Notes: generated by a model from the letters alone, not told the origin. Numbered from the stretch's first letter, positions 1 to 6,578 are shown. The stretch is 8,285 nt of DNA from Prevotellaceae bacterium UBA3646 (GCA_002373535.1 DFKL01000135.1:1-8285); one strand, 5' to 3'. Numbers and translations: made by a program.

Positions 1-567
1 CTCGTCTATGGCCCTGCGGTGTGCCGAGATGATATCTGCCAGGCGGAAACTCTGCGGAGCACGTGCTATGAGCGAATCCTTGCGCGACGGTATCTGCATG
101 CTGCCGTCCTGCTCCCTTACGACCAGCGTCTCCGTTGCCGGGACACAGGTAATGCACGAGCCGCATTCCTCTACCTTGCTGATGTTGTCTGTTATCGTCT
201 GCTGGGTTATCAGCGGACGCACGCCGTCGTGAATCAACACGTTCACACCGTCCAGGCTGCCGCATTTTGCCAAGGCATACTGCTCGGCAGCCTGCAAGGC
301 ATTGTATATAGACTCCTGTCCGGAAGCCCCTCCAGGCACTATCTTCACCACCTTGCCTATCTCAAACCTGCGGATCTGCTTCTGCAGGAAAGGAATCCAT
401 GGCTCTATACACGCAACCGTGATGGCATCTATGCCAGGATGGTTGTCAAACAGTTCCAGGGTATAGATTATGATGGGCTTGCCGTTAAGCTCCAGGAACT
501 GCTTGGGCCGCGACTTTGTATTCATCCTTATGCCCGACCCTCCGGCAAATATTACAGCAATATTCAT
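1..567 (-). CDS. IspD/TarI-like cytidylyltransferase (partial, C-terminus off the left edge)
   Basis: Predicted CTP-dependent cytidylyltransferase that would activate a sugar-alcohol or related phosphate as a CDP derivative in the cytoplasm. The first 189 residues are present. The nucleotide-binding loop FAGGSGIRM lies at residues 7-15, followed by RPKQFLELNGKPI at 20-32 (R14 and K22 at the expected CTP-contact positions). GGASGQES is at 79-86, IHDGVRP at 112-118 and APQSF at 170-174. The HDGVRP motif and the capsule setting look more like TarI/Bcs1-type alditol-phosphate cytidylyltransferases than MEP-pathway IspD, which normally reads HDAARP. About 40-50 residues of a standard-length enzyme lie outside the window, and a fused C-terminal reductase, as in Bcs1/Acs1, cannot be excluded. 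The start ATG overlaps the stop of the upstream SDR gene (ATGA, 564-567), implying translational coupling. The superfamily is sure; the substrate is inferred. Confidence 0.9.
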   Translation of the reverse strand, partial: MNIAVIFAGGSGIRMNTKSRPKQFLELNGKPIIIYTLELFDNHPGIDAITVACIEPWIPFLQKQIRRFEIGKVVKIVPGGASGQESIYNALQAAEQYALAKCGSLDGVNVLIHDGVRPLITQQTITDNISKVEECGSCITCVPATETLVVREQDGSMQIPSRKDSLIARAPQSFRLADIISAHRRAIDE

Positions 568-1580
568 TTTGTCATATAGTTTATCAGTCTTTGGAATATC
601 TCGTCCAGTCCATACCTCGGCCTCCAGCCGAGCGAAGCCAGCCTGCCAGTGTCCAGGCGGTGGAATGTCTCCGGAGCATACCCTCTGCCTTCGTCCGGCT
701 CCACACGTACCGCTATTCCGGGATTGACATTGTCCCGCAGCCACTCAGCCATACCCCGTGCAGAGATATACGTATCAGGATTTGCCACATTGTACGCCGT
801 CCCTGTCTCGCCGTGTACGGCAATGGCCAGCAGTGCCGAGACGGCATCCGTGACATAGCAGTATGGCCGTGCGGACCTACCCTCTGTATGCAGGACTATG
901 TCACGGCCATGCGCCGCACTGCGCGCAAAGGATGCAATTATACGGTTGTCGTCCGGGGCTATTCCGGCACCCGTGGTCTGCGTCAGCCTTGCTATCATTG
1001 TCCTGACTCCGTACTGCGAGGCATACAGGCAGCACAAGTTCTCGGCGGCACGCTTCGCCATCGGGTACGAACTGCGCACCCTGGTCGGGTTCAGATACCC
1101 CTGGCAATCCTCGGTAAGCACCGCCTCCGGATCACGTATCTCCCCATAGACCTCCAGTGACGAAAGATATACGAATCCCTTTGGCCTGACATCCCTGGCA
1201 TAGTCCAGCAGCCGCACGGTAATGTCTGTTATCGAGCGGAAAGTCTCTACCGGATGGTCCACGAAGTAACGCGATGCCGTCGGTGCGGCACAATGTACCA
1301 CATAGTCCGCACGACCCAGAGAGGCATAGTCCATTCCCTCCAGTTCTCCCTCCACGAATCTGACGTCTCCATGACGGCCAAGCATTCCGCAGGCCTTTTC
1401 CATATTGCGTACAGGTGCGATTATGCGGATGTCCAGATTCAGAGCCGTCAGGCACCGTATCAGCGACGAGCCTATCAGTCCCGTCGCCCCGGTAATCAGG
1501 AACGTCGCTCCGCGCAACGGCTTCCTGTCAGCGAAGTCACTGACAAATTCCTGAATATCCTGTAACTGTTGTCTGTGCAT
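564..1580 (-). CDS. NAD(P)-dependent epimerase/dehydratase, extended SDR family
   Basis: A 338-residue extended short-chain dehydrogenase/reductase, the usual length for the family. The Rossmann dinucleotide-binding motif GATGLIG is at residues 31-37, after a 25-residue N-terminal extension rich in charged residues. HCAAPTASRYF at 96-106 resembles the substrate-side loop of UDP-glucuronate decarboxylase and dTDP-glucose dehydratase relatives. The catalytic set is complete: S140/S141 in YLSSLEVYG, then Y172 and K176 in YPMAK. The exact reaction cannot be read from sequence: epimerase, dehydratase, decarboxylase or reductase are all possible. It lies between LicD (13 bp upstream) and the cytidylyltransferase (ATGA overlap downstream). 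Pneumococcal capsule loci for CDP-alditols (abp and mnp genes) also pair an epimerase-type SDR with a cytidylyltransferase, so supplying the alditol phosphate by reduction is a reasonable inference, not a demonstration. Confidence 0.9.
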   Translation of the reverse strand: MHRQQLQDIQEFVSDFADRKPLRGATFLITGATGLIGSSLIRCLTALNLDIRIIAPVRNMEKACGMLGRHGDVRFVEGELEGMDYASLGRADYVVHCAAPTASRYFVDHPVETFRSITDITVRLLDYARDVRPKGFVYLSSLEVYGEIRDPEAVLTEDCQGYLNPTRVRSSYPMAKRAAENLCCLYASQYGVRTMIARLTQTTGAGIAPDDNRIIASFARSAAHGRDIVLHTEGRSARPYCYVTDAVSALLAIAVHGETGTAYNVANPDTYISARGMAEWLRDNVNPGIAVRVEPDEGRGYAPETFHRLDTGRLASLGWRPRYGLDEIFQRLINYMTK

Positions 1581-1593
1581 GTCAATATACTGA

Positions 1594-2406
1594 TTACTGG
1601 TCTATCACAATGTCGTCCGCATGATATTCACTGCCTGGATCGGAAGGTAGCCGCATGTAGTCTCCATATTGTGCGACGAGCTGTTCGTGATAGTCCCCCA
1701 CTACGGGGAACATGTGTCCCTCGAACTCCAGTTCCGTAAGCGGGAATATTCGCTCAGGACGACGTTTCACATAATATGGGATACCCAGAGCGTCATCGTA
1801 GTACGAGACAGGCAGCAACCTGTTTATGAACCGCATCACGGGGAATATGACATGCATATTGAGCCACAGCAGCCTGCGCACCTTGCGCGACGCCGCCACA
1901 TCTGTCAGGTCCGTTCTTTTCAGTATCGAATATATATGCCCTATTGTGTCATTGCTCAGCCTGTGCAGGAAACGCGAAGTCCTCTCGACAGGAAATATGT
2001 CGATGAATATGCCATGCTCCTTCCACATGCGGTCATATCGGTTACGCTCGCTTATACAGCTCCGCCTGTCGCGCAGCTTGGCATACTGGAAGAAATAGTC
2101 CGGATCCGTCTCCACGCACTGTATTGCAAGCGTCTCAGGCAGTTCCCTCATCAGTATCGGTATCAGGCGGTCATAGTCCTCCTTGAGCATCTCGATATCC
2201 AGGTCGTCGTCCCACGGTATGAATCCGCGATGCCTCACGGCACCCAGCAACGTACCGCCGGCAAGCCAGTATCTCAGTCCGTGCCTGCGGCATATGCCGT
2301 CTACTACCAGCAGGAGTTCCAGCATACGCATCTGCATCTGGCGCAAGACAGAGCCGTCTGGGTTGAACCTGCGGCGCAGTTCCTCTTGGTCGAAAGTTGC
2401 ATCCAT
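1594..2406 (-). CDS. LicD family phosphotransferase
   Basis: A 270-residue LicD-family protein. Family members such as bacterial LicD and the animal fukutin/FKRP enzymes transfer a phosphorylated group (phosphocholine, or ribitol 5-phosphate) from a CDP donor onto a glycan. The hallmark nucleotidyltransferase-fold core is intact: YWLAGGTLLGAVRH at residues 46-59 and GFIPWDDDLDIE at 61-72, with the metal-binding acidic residues D66-D68 and D70. The C-terminal signature FEGHMFPV (228-235) and YGDYM (247-251) is also present, so the protein looks full length. It has no signal peptide or clear membrane helix and should act at the cytoplasmic face. It lies 8 bp after the GT2 gene and 13 bp before the SDR, in the same operon as a cytidylyltransferase that could make its donor. 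Family very sure; the transferred group is unknown. Confidence 0.95.
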   Translation of the reverse strand: MDATFDQEELRRRFNPDGSVLRQMQMRMLELLLVVDGICRRHGLRYWLAGGTLLGAVRHRGFIPWDDDLDIEMLKEDYDRLIPILMRELPETLAIQCVETDPDYFFQYAKLRDRRSCISERNRYDRMWKEHGIFIDIFPVERTSRFLHRLSNDTIGHIYSILKRTDLTDVAASRKVRRLLWLNMHVIFPVMRFINRLLPVSYYDDALGIPYYVKRRPERIFPLTELEFEGHMFPVVGDYHEQLVAQYGDYMRLPSDPGSEYHADDIVIDQ

Positions 2407-2414
2407 CTGTAATT

Positions 2415-3317
2415 TCAGGCTTTTGTGAATATCGTACGGTAGTTCCTCAGCAGATATACGGCATTACGTATTTTCTGCCGTACAGAGTCGTTTTGGAAAT
2501 ATCCGAGCATTTCTCTCAGGTACCTCGTCTGCGGTCCGCTCAGCTTCCCCGCCCTGTCCATTATTCCCCGTATCATTGCAATACGGTCCCCGGCCTTTAG
2601 CCCCCTGACACGTGCGATCAGAGCCTTGACACGCGACATCCTCCTCATCTTGTCCCCGGACGCATTGTTGCCATGCATACGGTACAGGCTCACCGGATGC
2701 CGGCTGTATGCCATCCCTCCGGCAAAGCACGAAAGGACAGCCAGCCACGAGTCATGGAAGTCGACACCCTCAGGGAAAGGCAGGGCCTTGTCCAGCAGTG
2801 AGCGGCGCACCAGCATCGCAGAACCCTGGAACGGATTTCGCCACAGCAGTATGGTCTGCGATTTCAGCATGTCGTCTTCCGGTATATAGTCAAAGGACTG
2901 CTGCTGCGCCAAAGACAGCCCTGTCGGCTTTAGCAGCCTGTCCGTAATCGTCGAGTCCGCACATGCCAGCACCTTGTCACCGATGATATCCATCAGGTGC
3001 TGCAGGTGATCCTCCGTCCACACATCATCCTGGTCGCACAAGGCCACGTACTCCGTGTTGCCGCAACACTCTATGGCCCTCTGGAAATTGTCCCTGAACC
3101 CCAGGTTGTGCCTGTTGGTGACGACCCTTATACGCCCGTCCTGTCCGGCATACCTCTGCACTATGTCCACCGTATCGTCAGTCGAGCAGTCATCGCATAT
3201 CACGAATTCAAAGTCCCGGTAAGTCTGGGACAGGACAGACTCTATCTGCTCACCGACATATCCGGCACCGTTGTAGGTAGCCATCACTACCGAAACCTTC
3301 TTTACGCCCTCTTCCAT
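2415..3317 (-). CDS. Glycosyltransferase family 2
   Basis: A 300-residue inverting GT2 enzyme with a GT-A fold, predicted to add one sugar of the repeat unit from a nucleotide-sugar donor at the cytoplasmic membrane face. KVSVVMATYNG at residues 7-17 starts the fold, DDCSTDDT is at 42-49, and CDQDDVW at 94-100 carries the metal-binding DxD equivalent. NPFQGSAML (161-169) and FHDSW (187-191) match the acceptor-side segments of rhamnosyltransferase-like GT2 proteins. I chose the ATG at 3317 because the fold begins six residues later. An ATG at 3362 would add 15 residues with no family match and deepen the overlap with the upstream acyltransferase gene from 16 to 61 bp. The C-terminus is basic and may sit on the membrane. 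The donor sugar cannot be named. Confidence 0.93.
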   Translation of the reverse strand: MEEGVKKVSVVMATYNGAGYVGEQIESVLSQTYRDFEFVICDDCSTDDTVDIVQRYAGQDGRIRVVTNRHNLGFRDNFQRAIECCGNTEYVALCDQDDVWTEDHLQHLMDIIGDKVLACADSTITDRLLKPTGLSLAQQQSFDYIPEDDMLKSQTILLWRNPFQGSAMLVRRSLLDKALPFPEGVDFHDSWLAVLSCFAGGMAYSRHPVSLYRMHGNNASGDKMRRMSRVKALIARVRGLKAGDRIAMIRGIMDRAGKLSGPQTRYLREMLGYFQNDSVRQKIRNAVYLLRNYRTIFTKA

Positions 3318-4351
3318 CGTCCACTGAGCCAGGGAGTACCCTCTATGTACGGAACAAGCCACGAGCAGATCATGAAGATTGCAGGCAGCAATATTATTAC
3401 GTCGTCATACCTGCCATATATGCTGCGTCCGAACGAGATATGCACCAGACGGTAGAAGAACAACATGGGGAAATGACTTATGAAATATACCATCGAATGC
3501 TCACCTATGAAACATATCCATGGTATACGCGGAACATTCGTCGCAATCAGCAGGCCCGACAGCCCGCAAAGAATGGCCGACATGTTGAACATGACAGGCA
3601 ATACGTCGCCCGAGAACATGTTGTTGCTCATCGTATACGACGCATCATGCCATACAAAGTTCCCGACCACGAACCCCGTCGTCAGTATCAGCGAGACAAT
3701 TACCGTCGTACGCGGAGCCGCCTTGTCTATGATGCGATGCCACGTCCGTCCCAGCTCAAAGAAGAAGACGCCCATGAACACATTGTTCAGGTCCAGCCAC
3801 AGCGGATTGCCGTTCCTGTACAGCCAGAACCCGGCCAGCGGAAACAAGGCATACACCATCGACGTAGCCTGTGCGGCATGGCGGGACAGCCTCCCGGAGA
3901 CTACGGCAAGGCGCAGCCTCTCCAGGAAATGGACCAGGACGTAAGTGACGAAGAACGACAACAGGAACCATACCGGAGGGTTGCCGAAGAAACCGCTGTT
4001 CTTCCATATATGTTCAATCTCAAACCGCGGAATCAGGTGGTGATACTTGTCATAGACGAAGACCTGCAGCGTAAAATATATCAGGTTACCTATCGCGCCA
4101 GCGGCCAGATACGGGACGAACAGCCGCTTCGCCTTGTCCCTTACGTATGCCATGCTGGGCATCGACGTTACGGACTTGTTGAAATATCCGGCCTTGAAGA
4201 AGAAGAACGACATGAAGAAATAGCTCCACTGCATCACCTCCAGCCACCAGTCGACATTGGCCTTGCCACACTGCTGCATCGTATGCAGGCTGACCATACG
4301 TATTATGCAGATGCCACATAGCAGGTCGAAGGCATGATTTCGCTTTTTCAT
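3302..4351 (-). CDS. Acyltransferase family 3 membrane protein (O-acetyltransferase-like)
   Basis: A 349-residue integral membrane protein of the acyltransferase-3 family (PF01757 type), likely O-acetylating or otherwise O-acylating the polysaccharide. The N-terminus KKRNHAFDLLCG (residues 2-13) leads into the first membrane helix, which ends with the family's key histidine H23. About ten hydrophobic segments follow, including FFMSFFFFKAGYF, PPVWFLLSFFVTYVL and the late FIGEHSMVYFISHFPML typical of the family. The Arg/Lys that usually sits eleven residues before the helix-1 His is a cysteine here (C12). I prefer the ATG at 4351; a GTG at 4357 would add only two residues and overlap a promoter-like box. 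It is the first gene of the minus-strand operon, and its stop overlaps the GT2 start by 16 bp. The acyl group and target sugar are unknown. Confidence 0.9.
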   Translation of the reverse strand: MKKRNHAFDLLCGICIIRMVSLHTMQQCGKANVDWWLEVMQWSYFFMSFFFFKAGYFNKSVTSMPSMAYVRDKAKRLFVPYLAAGAIGNLIYFTLQVFVYDKYHHLIPRFEIEHIWKNSGFFGNPPVWFLLSFFVTYVLVHFLERLRLAVVSGRLSRHAAQATSMVYALFPLAGFWLYRNGNPLWLDLNNVFMGVFFFELGRTWHRIIDKAAPRTTVIVSLILTTGFVVGNFVWHDASYTMSNNMFSGDVLPVMFNMSAILCGLSGLLIATNVPRIPWICFIGEHSMVYFISHFPMLFFYRLVHISFGRSIYGRYDDVIILLPAIFMICSWLVPYIEGTPWLSGRWKRA

Positions 4352-4356
4352 CACCA

Positions 4357-4364
4357 CAAAATTA
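4357..4364 (-). promoter_or_regulatory. Candidate Bacteroides-type -7 box for the minus operon
   Basis: On the minus strand this reads TAATTTTG, an exact match to the Bacteroides -7 consensus TAnnTTTG. It ends 5 bp before the acyltransferase ATG at 4351, so a transcript from it would be almost leaderless. No clear -33 element is seen. It may be a chance match in AT-rich DNA. Confidence 0.3.
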
Positions 4365-4377
4365 ACAATTTAATTCA

Positions 4378-4398
4378 TAATTCATGGACCATGATTTA
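4378..4398. repeat. 21-bp imperfect palindrome (operator candidate)
   Basis: Ten-base arms TAATTCATGG and CCATGATTTA flank a single A at 4388; 9 of 10 positions pair, and the inner six (TCATGG/CCATGA) are perfect. It lies near the middle of the divergent region, about 37 bp from one start codon and 65 bp from the other, a typical place for a dimeric regulator that controls both operons. No regulator gene is in the window, so this role is inferred. Confidence 0.45.
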
Positions 4399-4431
4399 CT
4401 ATTTTATACCCACACCATGCATTTTTCAATT

Positions 4432-4445
4432 AAAATACGTATTTT
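4432..4445. repeat. 14-bp perfect palindrome before the plus-strand operon
   Basis: AAAATACGTATTTT is a perfect 14-bp palindrome ending 7 bp before the ATG at 4453. It overlaps the TAnnTTTG-like box at 4440-4447. It could be a repressor site or a small unstable hairpin at the 5' end of the mRNA. AT-rich sequence makes chance palindromes more likely, so confidence is moderate. Confidence 0.4.
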
Positions 4446-4447
4446 TG
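4440..4447 (+). promoter_or_regulatory. Candidate Bacteroides-type -7 box for the plus operon
   Basis: TATTTTTG matches TAnnTTTG exactly and ends 5 bp before the chosen ATG at 4453, mirroring the box on the other strand. A transcript from it would have almost no leader. No TTTG-type -33 element is evident at the usual distance, so this is a weak call. Confidence 0.25.
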
Positions 4448-4452
4448 TGTTC

Positions 4453-5448
4453 ATGAAAGCATTGGTAGACGTATCCGTACTGATCCTGTTCTTCAACCGG
4501 CCGGAACAGCTGGCAAAAGTCTTCGGTCAGGTACGCAAGGCCCGGCCCTCACGCCTGTTCCTGTATCAGGACGGCCCCAGGGACGAGAAAGACATCCCCG
4601 GCATCATGGCATGCCGCAAAGTCGTCTCCGACATCGACTGGGAGTGCGACGTCCACACCATGTTCCAGGAAAAGAACTACGGCTGCGACCCCAGCGAGTT
4701 CATTTCCCAGCGATGGGCATTCTCCCTCACGGACAAATGCATCGTGCTGGAGGACGACGACGTCCCCAGCGTAACCTTCTTCCGCTTCTGCAAGGAAATG
4801 CTCGACAAATACGAGGACGACACCCGTATCACGCACATCTCAGGATTCAATACCGACGAGACGACTAACGACATCGAAGACTCCTATTTCTTCTCCAGGG
4901 CCTTCTCCATCTGGGGATGGGCATCTTGGGCACGCGTCGTCAACGCCTGGGACGGCGACTACGGATTCGTAAAGGACCCTAACCAGTTCGGACAGCTCAG
5001 GCAAAAGACCAGGGAACACCACCTGCGGAGCGACATGCCGGCAATGTGCGCCGCCCATGCCCAGCGCGGAAAGGAATATTACGAGACCATCTTCTGGGCA
5101 TACATGACGCTTAATGACGGAATGTGCATAATACCACGGGTAAACATGATAAACAACATCGGCATGGAAGGCGGCACGCACTACAGCGCACAGCTAAACC
5201 TGCTCCCCCGTCGCCTGCGCAGGCAGTTTACGATGAAACGGCACGAAATAGACTTCCCGCTGCACCATCCAGCCGAGGTCAGGGAATATCCCGGGTACCA
5301 GAGACGCTACCACCTGCTCAACGCATGGGACAACCCGTGGCGAAAGGTCCAGTACTCCTTTGAGGAACTGTGGCTGAACCTCATGGCCGGCAACATCGGC
5401 AATATCATATCCGCGGCACGTAAGCGCATACTCAAGACAATGAGATGA
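4453..5448 (+). CDS. GT-A fold glycosyltransferase (GT2/HlpA-like nucleotide-sugar transferase)
   Basis: A 331-residue predicted glycosyltransferase with a GT-A fold. VSVLILFFNRP (residues 7-17) begins the nucleotide-sugar domain and QDGPR (39-43) follows. VLEDDDVPS at 98-106 carries the acidic metal-binding motif, and FSIWGWASW at 151-159 is a strongly conserved aromatic block of this family. Homologues are often annotated as GT2, nucleotide-diphospho-sugar transferase or, misleadingly, 'hemolytic protein HlpA'. I chose the ATG at 4453; an in-frame ATG at 4384 would add 23 low-complexity residues and consume both palindromes. It heads the plus operon and its TGA overlaps the GT4 start (ATGA, 5445-5448). 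Codon use is unusual: all 25 Asp codons are GAC, and Ile is mostly ATC, unlike the ATA-rich minus-strand genes. Donor and acceptor are unknown. Confidence 0.85.
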   Translation: MKALVDVSVLILFFNRPEQLAKVFGQVRKARPSRLFLYQDGPRDEKDIPGIMACRKVVSDIDWECDVHTMFQEKNYGCDPSEFISQRWAFSLTDKCIVLEDDDVPSVTFFRFCKEMLDKYEDDTRITHISGFNTDETTNDIEDSYFFSRAFSIWGWASWARVVNAWDGDYGFVKDPNQFGQLRQKTREHHLRSDMPAMCAAHAQRGKEYYETIFWAYMTLNDGMCIIPRVNMINNIGMEGGTHYSAQLNLLPRRLRRQFTMKRHEIDFPLHHPAEVREYPGYQRRYHLLNAWDNPWRKVQYSFEELWLNLMAGNIGNIISAARKRILKTMR

Positions 5449-6578
5449 AAGTACTGATTGTTTCCACCGCAGAGAGAACCGGCGGCGGCGCCATTGCCGC
5501 ACGAAGACTTATGGACGCACTTAACAAGAACGGCGTCCAGGCCAGGATGCTGGTGCGCGACAGGCAGACAGACTCCCCCCATGTGTTCCGCCACGGCAAT
5601 ATCGTTCCGAAGGTACTCGAACGCATCGACCTTATGGCAAGACTGCGCCTGCCCCTGAGCGATACATGGCCCTACGACACAGGCAGCTTTGGGACAGACA
5701 TCCTGGGCACCAGGGAATATCAGGAGTCAGACATTATACACCTGCACTGGATCAACCAGGGAATGCTGTCCCTGAAACAGCTTGGACAAATGGCAATGGA
5801 CGGCAAGCGCATCGTCTGGACACTGCACGACGAGTGGCCGTTCTCCGGCATAAAGCACTACGGCGGAGACATCGGCACAGACACCGATATTGAAGACACA
5901 GCCAGGTTTCATCGTCTTGACGACAAAGTCTCACGACTTAAGAAAGAAATATACTCCTCCTGCAACATACATTTCGTCGGATGCAGCAAGTGGATTACCG
6001 GTTTGGCCCGAAAGGCCATGCCCGGCAATGACTGCACACATATCAACAACTGCATTCCCCATGATGTATTTCACCCCATGGACCGACAGGAAGTACGCCG
6101 GAAGCTGAACCTTCCGCCGGACCGGAAGATAGTCATGTTCTGCAGCCAGAAGGTTACCGACACGCGCAAGGGTATGAAATACCTGGACGAAGCCCTGCAA
6201 CGTCTGCCGGACGTCTGCACCGTACGCCTCGGCGCAGGCGGCACATACGTGAGCGACGAGGCTACCATGGCCATGATGTATGCAGCAGCCGACTGCTTCG
6301 TAACCCCCTCGCTGCAGGACAACCTCCCCAACACCATCGCCGAGGCGATGTCATGCGGCACACCCTGCGTAGGCTTCGATGCCGGAGGCATACCCGAAAT
6401 GATTCACCACCTGCAGGACGGCTACGTCGCCAGATATCGTGACGCCGGTGACCTTGCCCAAGGCATCGGATACATATTGCAGCACCCCGGATTTAGCCAT
6501 GCGGCAGCCAGCTCCGCCATTCACGACTACAGCGAAAGCCGTACGGCACGGGAATACATCAGGATATATGAAAAATAG
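5445..6578 (+). CDS. Glycosyltransferase family 4 (WcaC/WcaL-like)
   Basis: A 377-residue retaining GT4 enzyme with a GT-B fold, full length for the family, predicted to add a sugar to the lipid-linked repeat unit. The N-terminal domain begins KVLIVSTAERTGGGAIAARRL, with the glycine-rich loop at 13-15. HLHWIN and TLHDEWPFSG (126-135) are hallmarks of the subgroup. The donor-binding region SLQDNLPNTIAEAM has D292 and E300 in the spacing of the GT4 EX7E motif, with D in the first place as is common in this clade, followed by GTPCVGFDAGGIPE ending at E318. The cysteines that many relatives carry just after the HDxWPF motif are missing; the segment reads IKHYGGDIGTDTDIEDT instead. The gene overlaps its upstream neighbour by 4 bp and the VanZ-like gene by 11 bp. 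The sugar is not predictable. Confidence 0.93.
   Translation: MKVLIVSTAERTGGGAIAARRLMDALNKNGVQARMLVRDRQTDSPHVFRHGNIVPKVLERIDLMARLRLPLSDTWPYDTGSFGTDILGTREYQESDIIHLHWINQGMLSLKQLGQMAMDGKRIVWTLHDEWPFSGIKHYGGDIGTDTDIEDTARFHRLDDKVSRLKKEIYSSCNIHFVGCSKWITGLARKAMPGNDCTHINNCIPHDVFHPMDRQEVRRKLNLPPDRKIVMFCSQKVTDTRKGMKYLDEALQRLPDVCTVRLGAGGTYVSDEATMAMMYAAADCFVTPSLQDNLPNTIAEAMSCGTPCVGFDAGGIPEMIHHLQDGYVARYRDAGDLAQGIGYILQHPGFSHAAASSAIHDYSESRTAREYIRIYEK

Larger units (their letters stand above)
4352..4452. promoter_or_regulatory. Divergent intergenic promoter region
   Basis: This 101-bp AT-rich stretch separates the divergent acyltransferase and glycosyltransferase genes and is the only substantial non-coding DNA in the window. 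It must hold the start signals for the minus operon and probably for the plus operon. Neither start codon has a Shine-Dalgarno sequence; the upstream bases are A/T-rich, as is common in Bacteroidota. It contains a 21-bp imperfect palindrome, a 14-bp perfect palindrome, a tandem 7-bp repeat (AATTCAT twice, 4372-4385), and one TAnnTTTG match on each strand. No convincing TTTG-type -33 box stands at the usual spacing on either strand, so the exact promoters remain uncertain. Confidence 0.6.

Noticed and set aside
1..567. Calling the cytidylyltransferase a housekeeping MEP-pathway IspD
   Set aside because: The HDGVRP motif and its place beside LicD in a polysaccharide operon favour a TarI-like role, although the partial sequence cannot exclude IspD activity.
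516..1160. Plus-strand open frame of 214 codons opposite the SDR gene
   Set aside because: Its composition is antisense-like with no motifs, and the opposite strand carries a complete catalytic SDR.
1669..2412. Long plus-strand open frame of 247 codons opposite LicD
   Set aside because: It has no family resemblance and mirrors the full LicD gene, whose motifs are unmistakable.
3317..3362. Upstream ATG at 3362 as the start of the GT2 gene
   Set aside because: It would overlap the acyltransferase gene by 61 bp and add 15 residues outside the GT2 fold; the ATG at 3317 fits the family better.
3440..4321. Long plus-strand open frame of 293 codons opposite the acyltransferase gene
   Set aside because: It is rich in Gln, Arg, His and Tyr with no recognisable domain or hydrophobic core, and it lies wholly antisense to a convincing membrane protein. 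It is a by-product of codon bias.
4384..4452. N-terminal extension of the plus-strand glycosyltransferase from an ATG at 4384
   Set aside because: The added residues have no family match and the DNA looks intergenic, with palindromes and promoter-like boxes.
4352..4452. Invertible promoter of the Bacteroides capsule type
   Set aside because: No matching inverted repeats are seen at the two ends of the region; the palindromes are compact sites, not spaced recombination repeats. Repeats outside the window cannot be judged.
6439..6567. Longer VanZ-like protein starting at 6439
   Set aside because: The extra 43 residues lie in another frame inside the GT4 gene and are not membrane-like; the ATG at 6568 begins the first VanZ helix.
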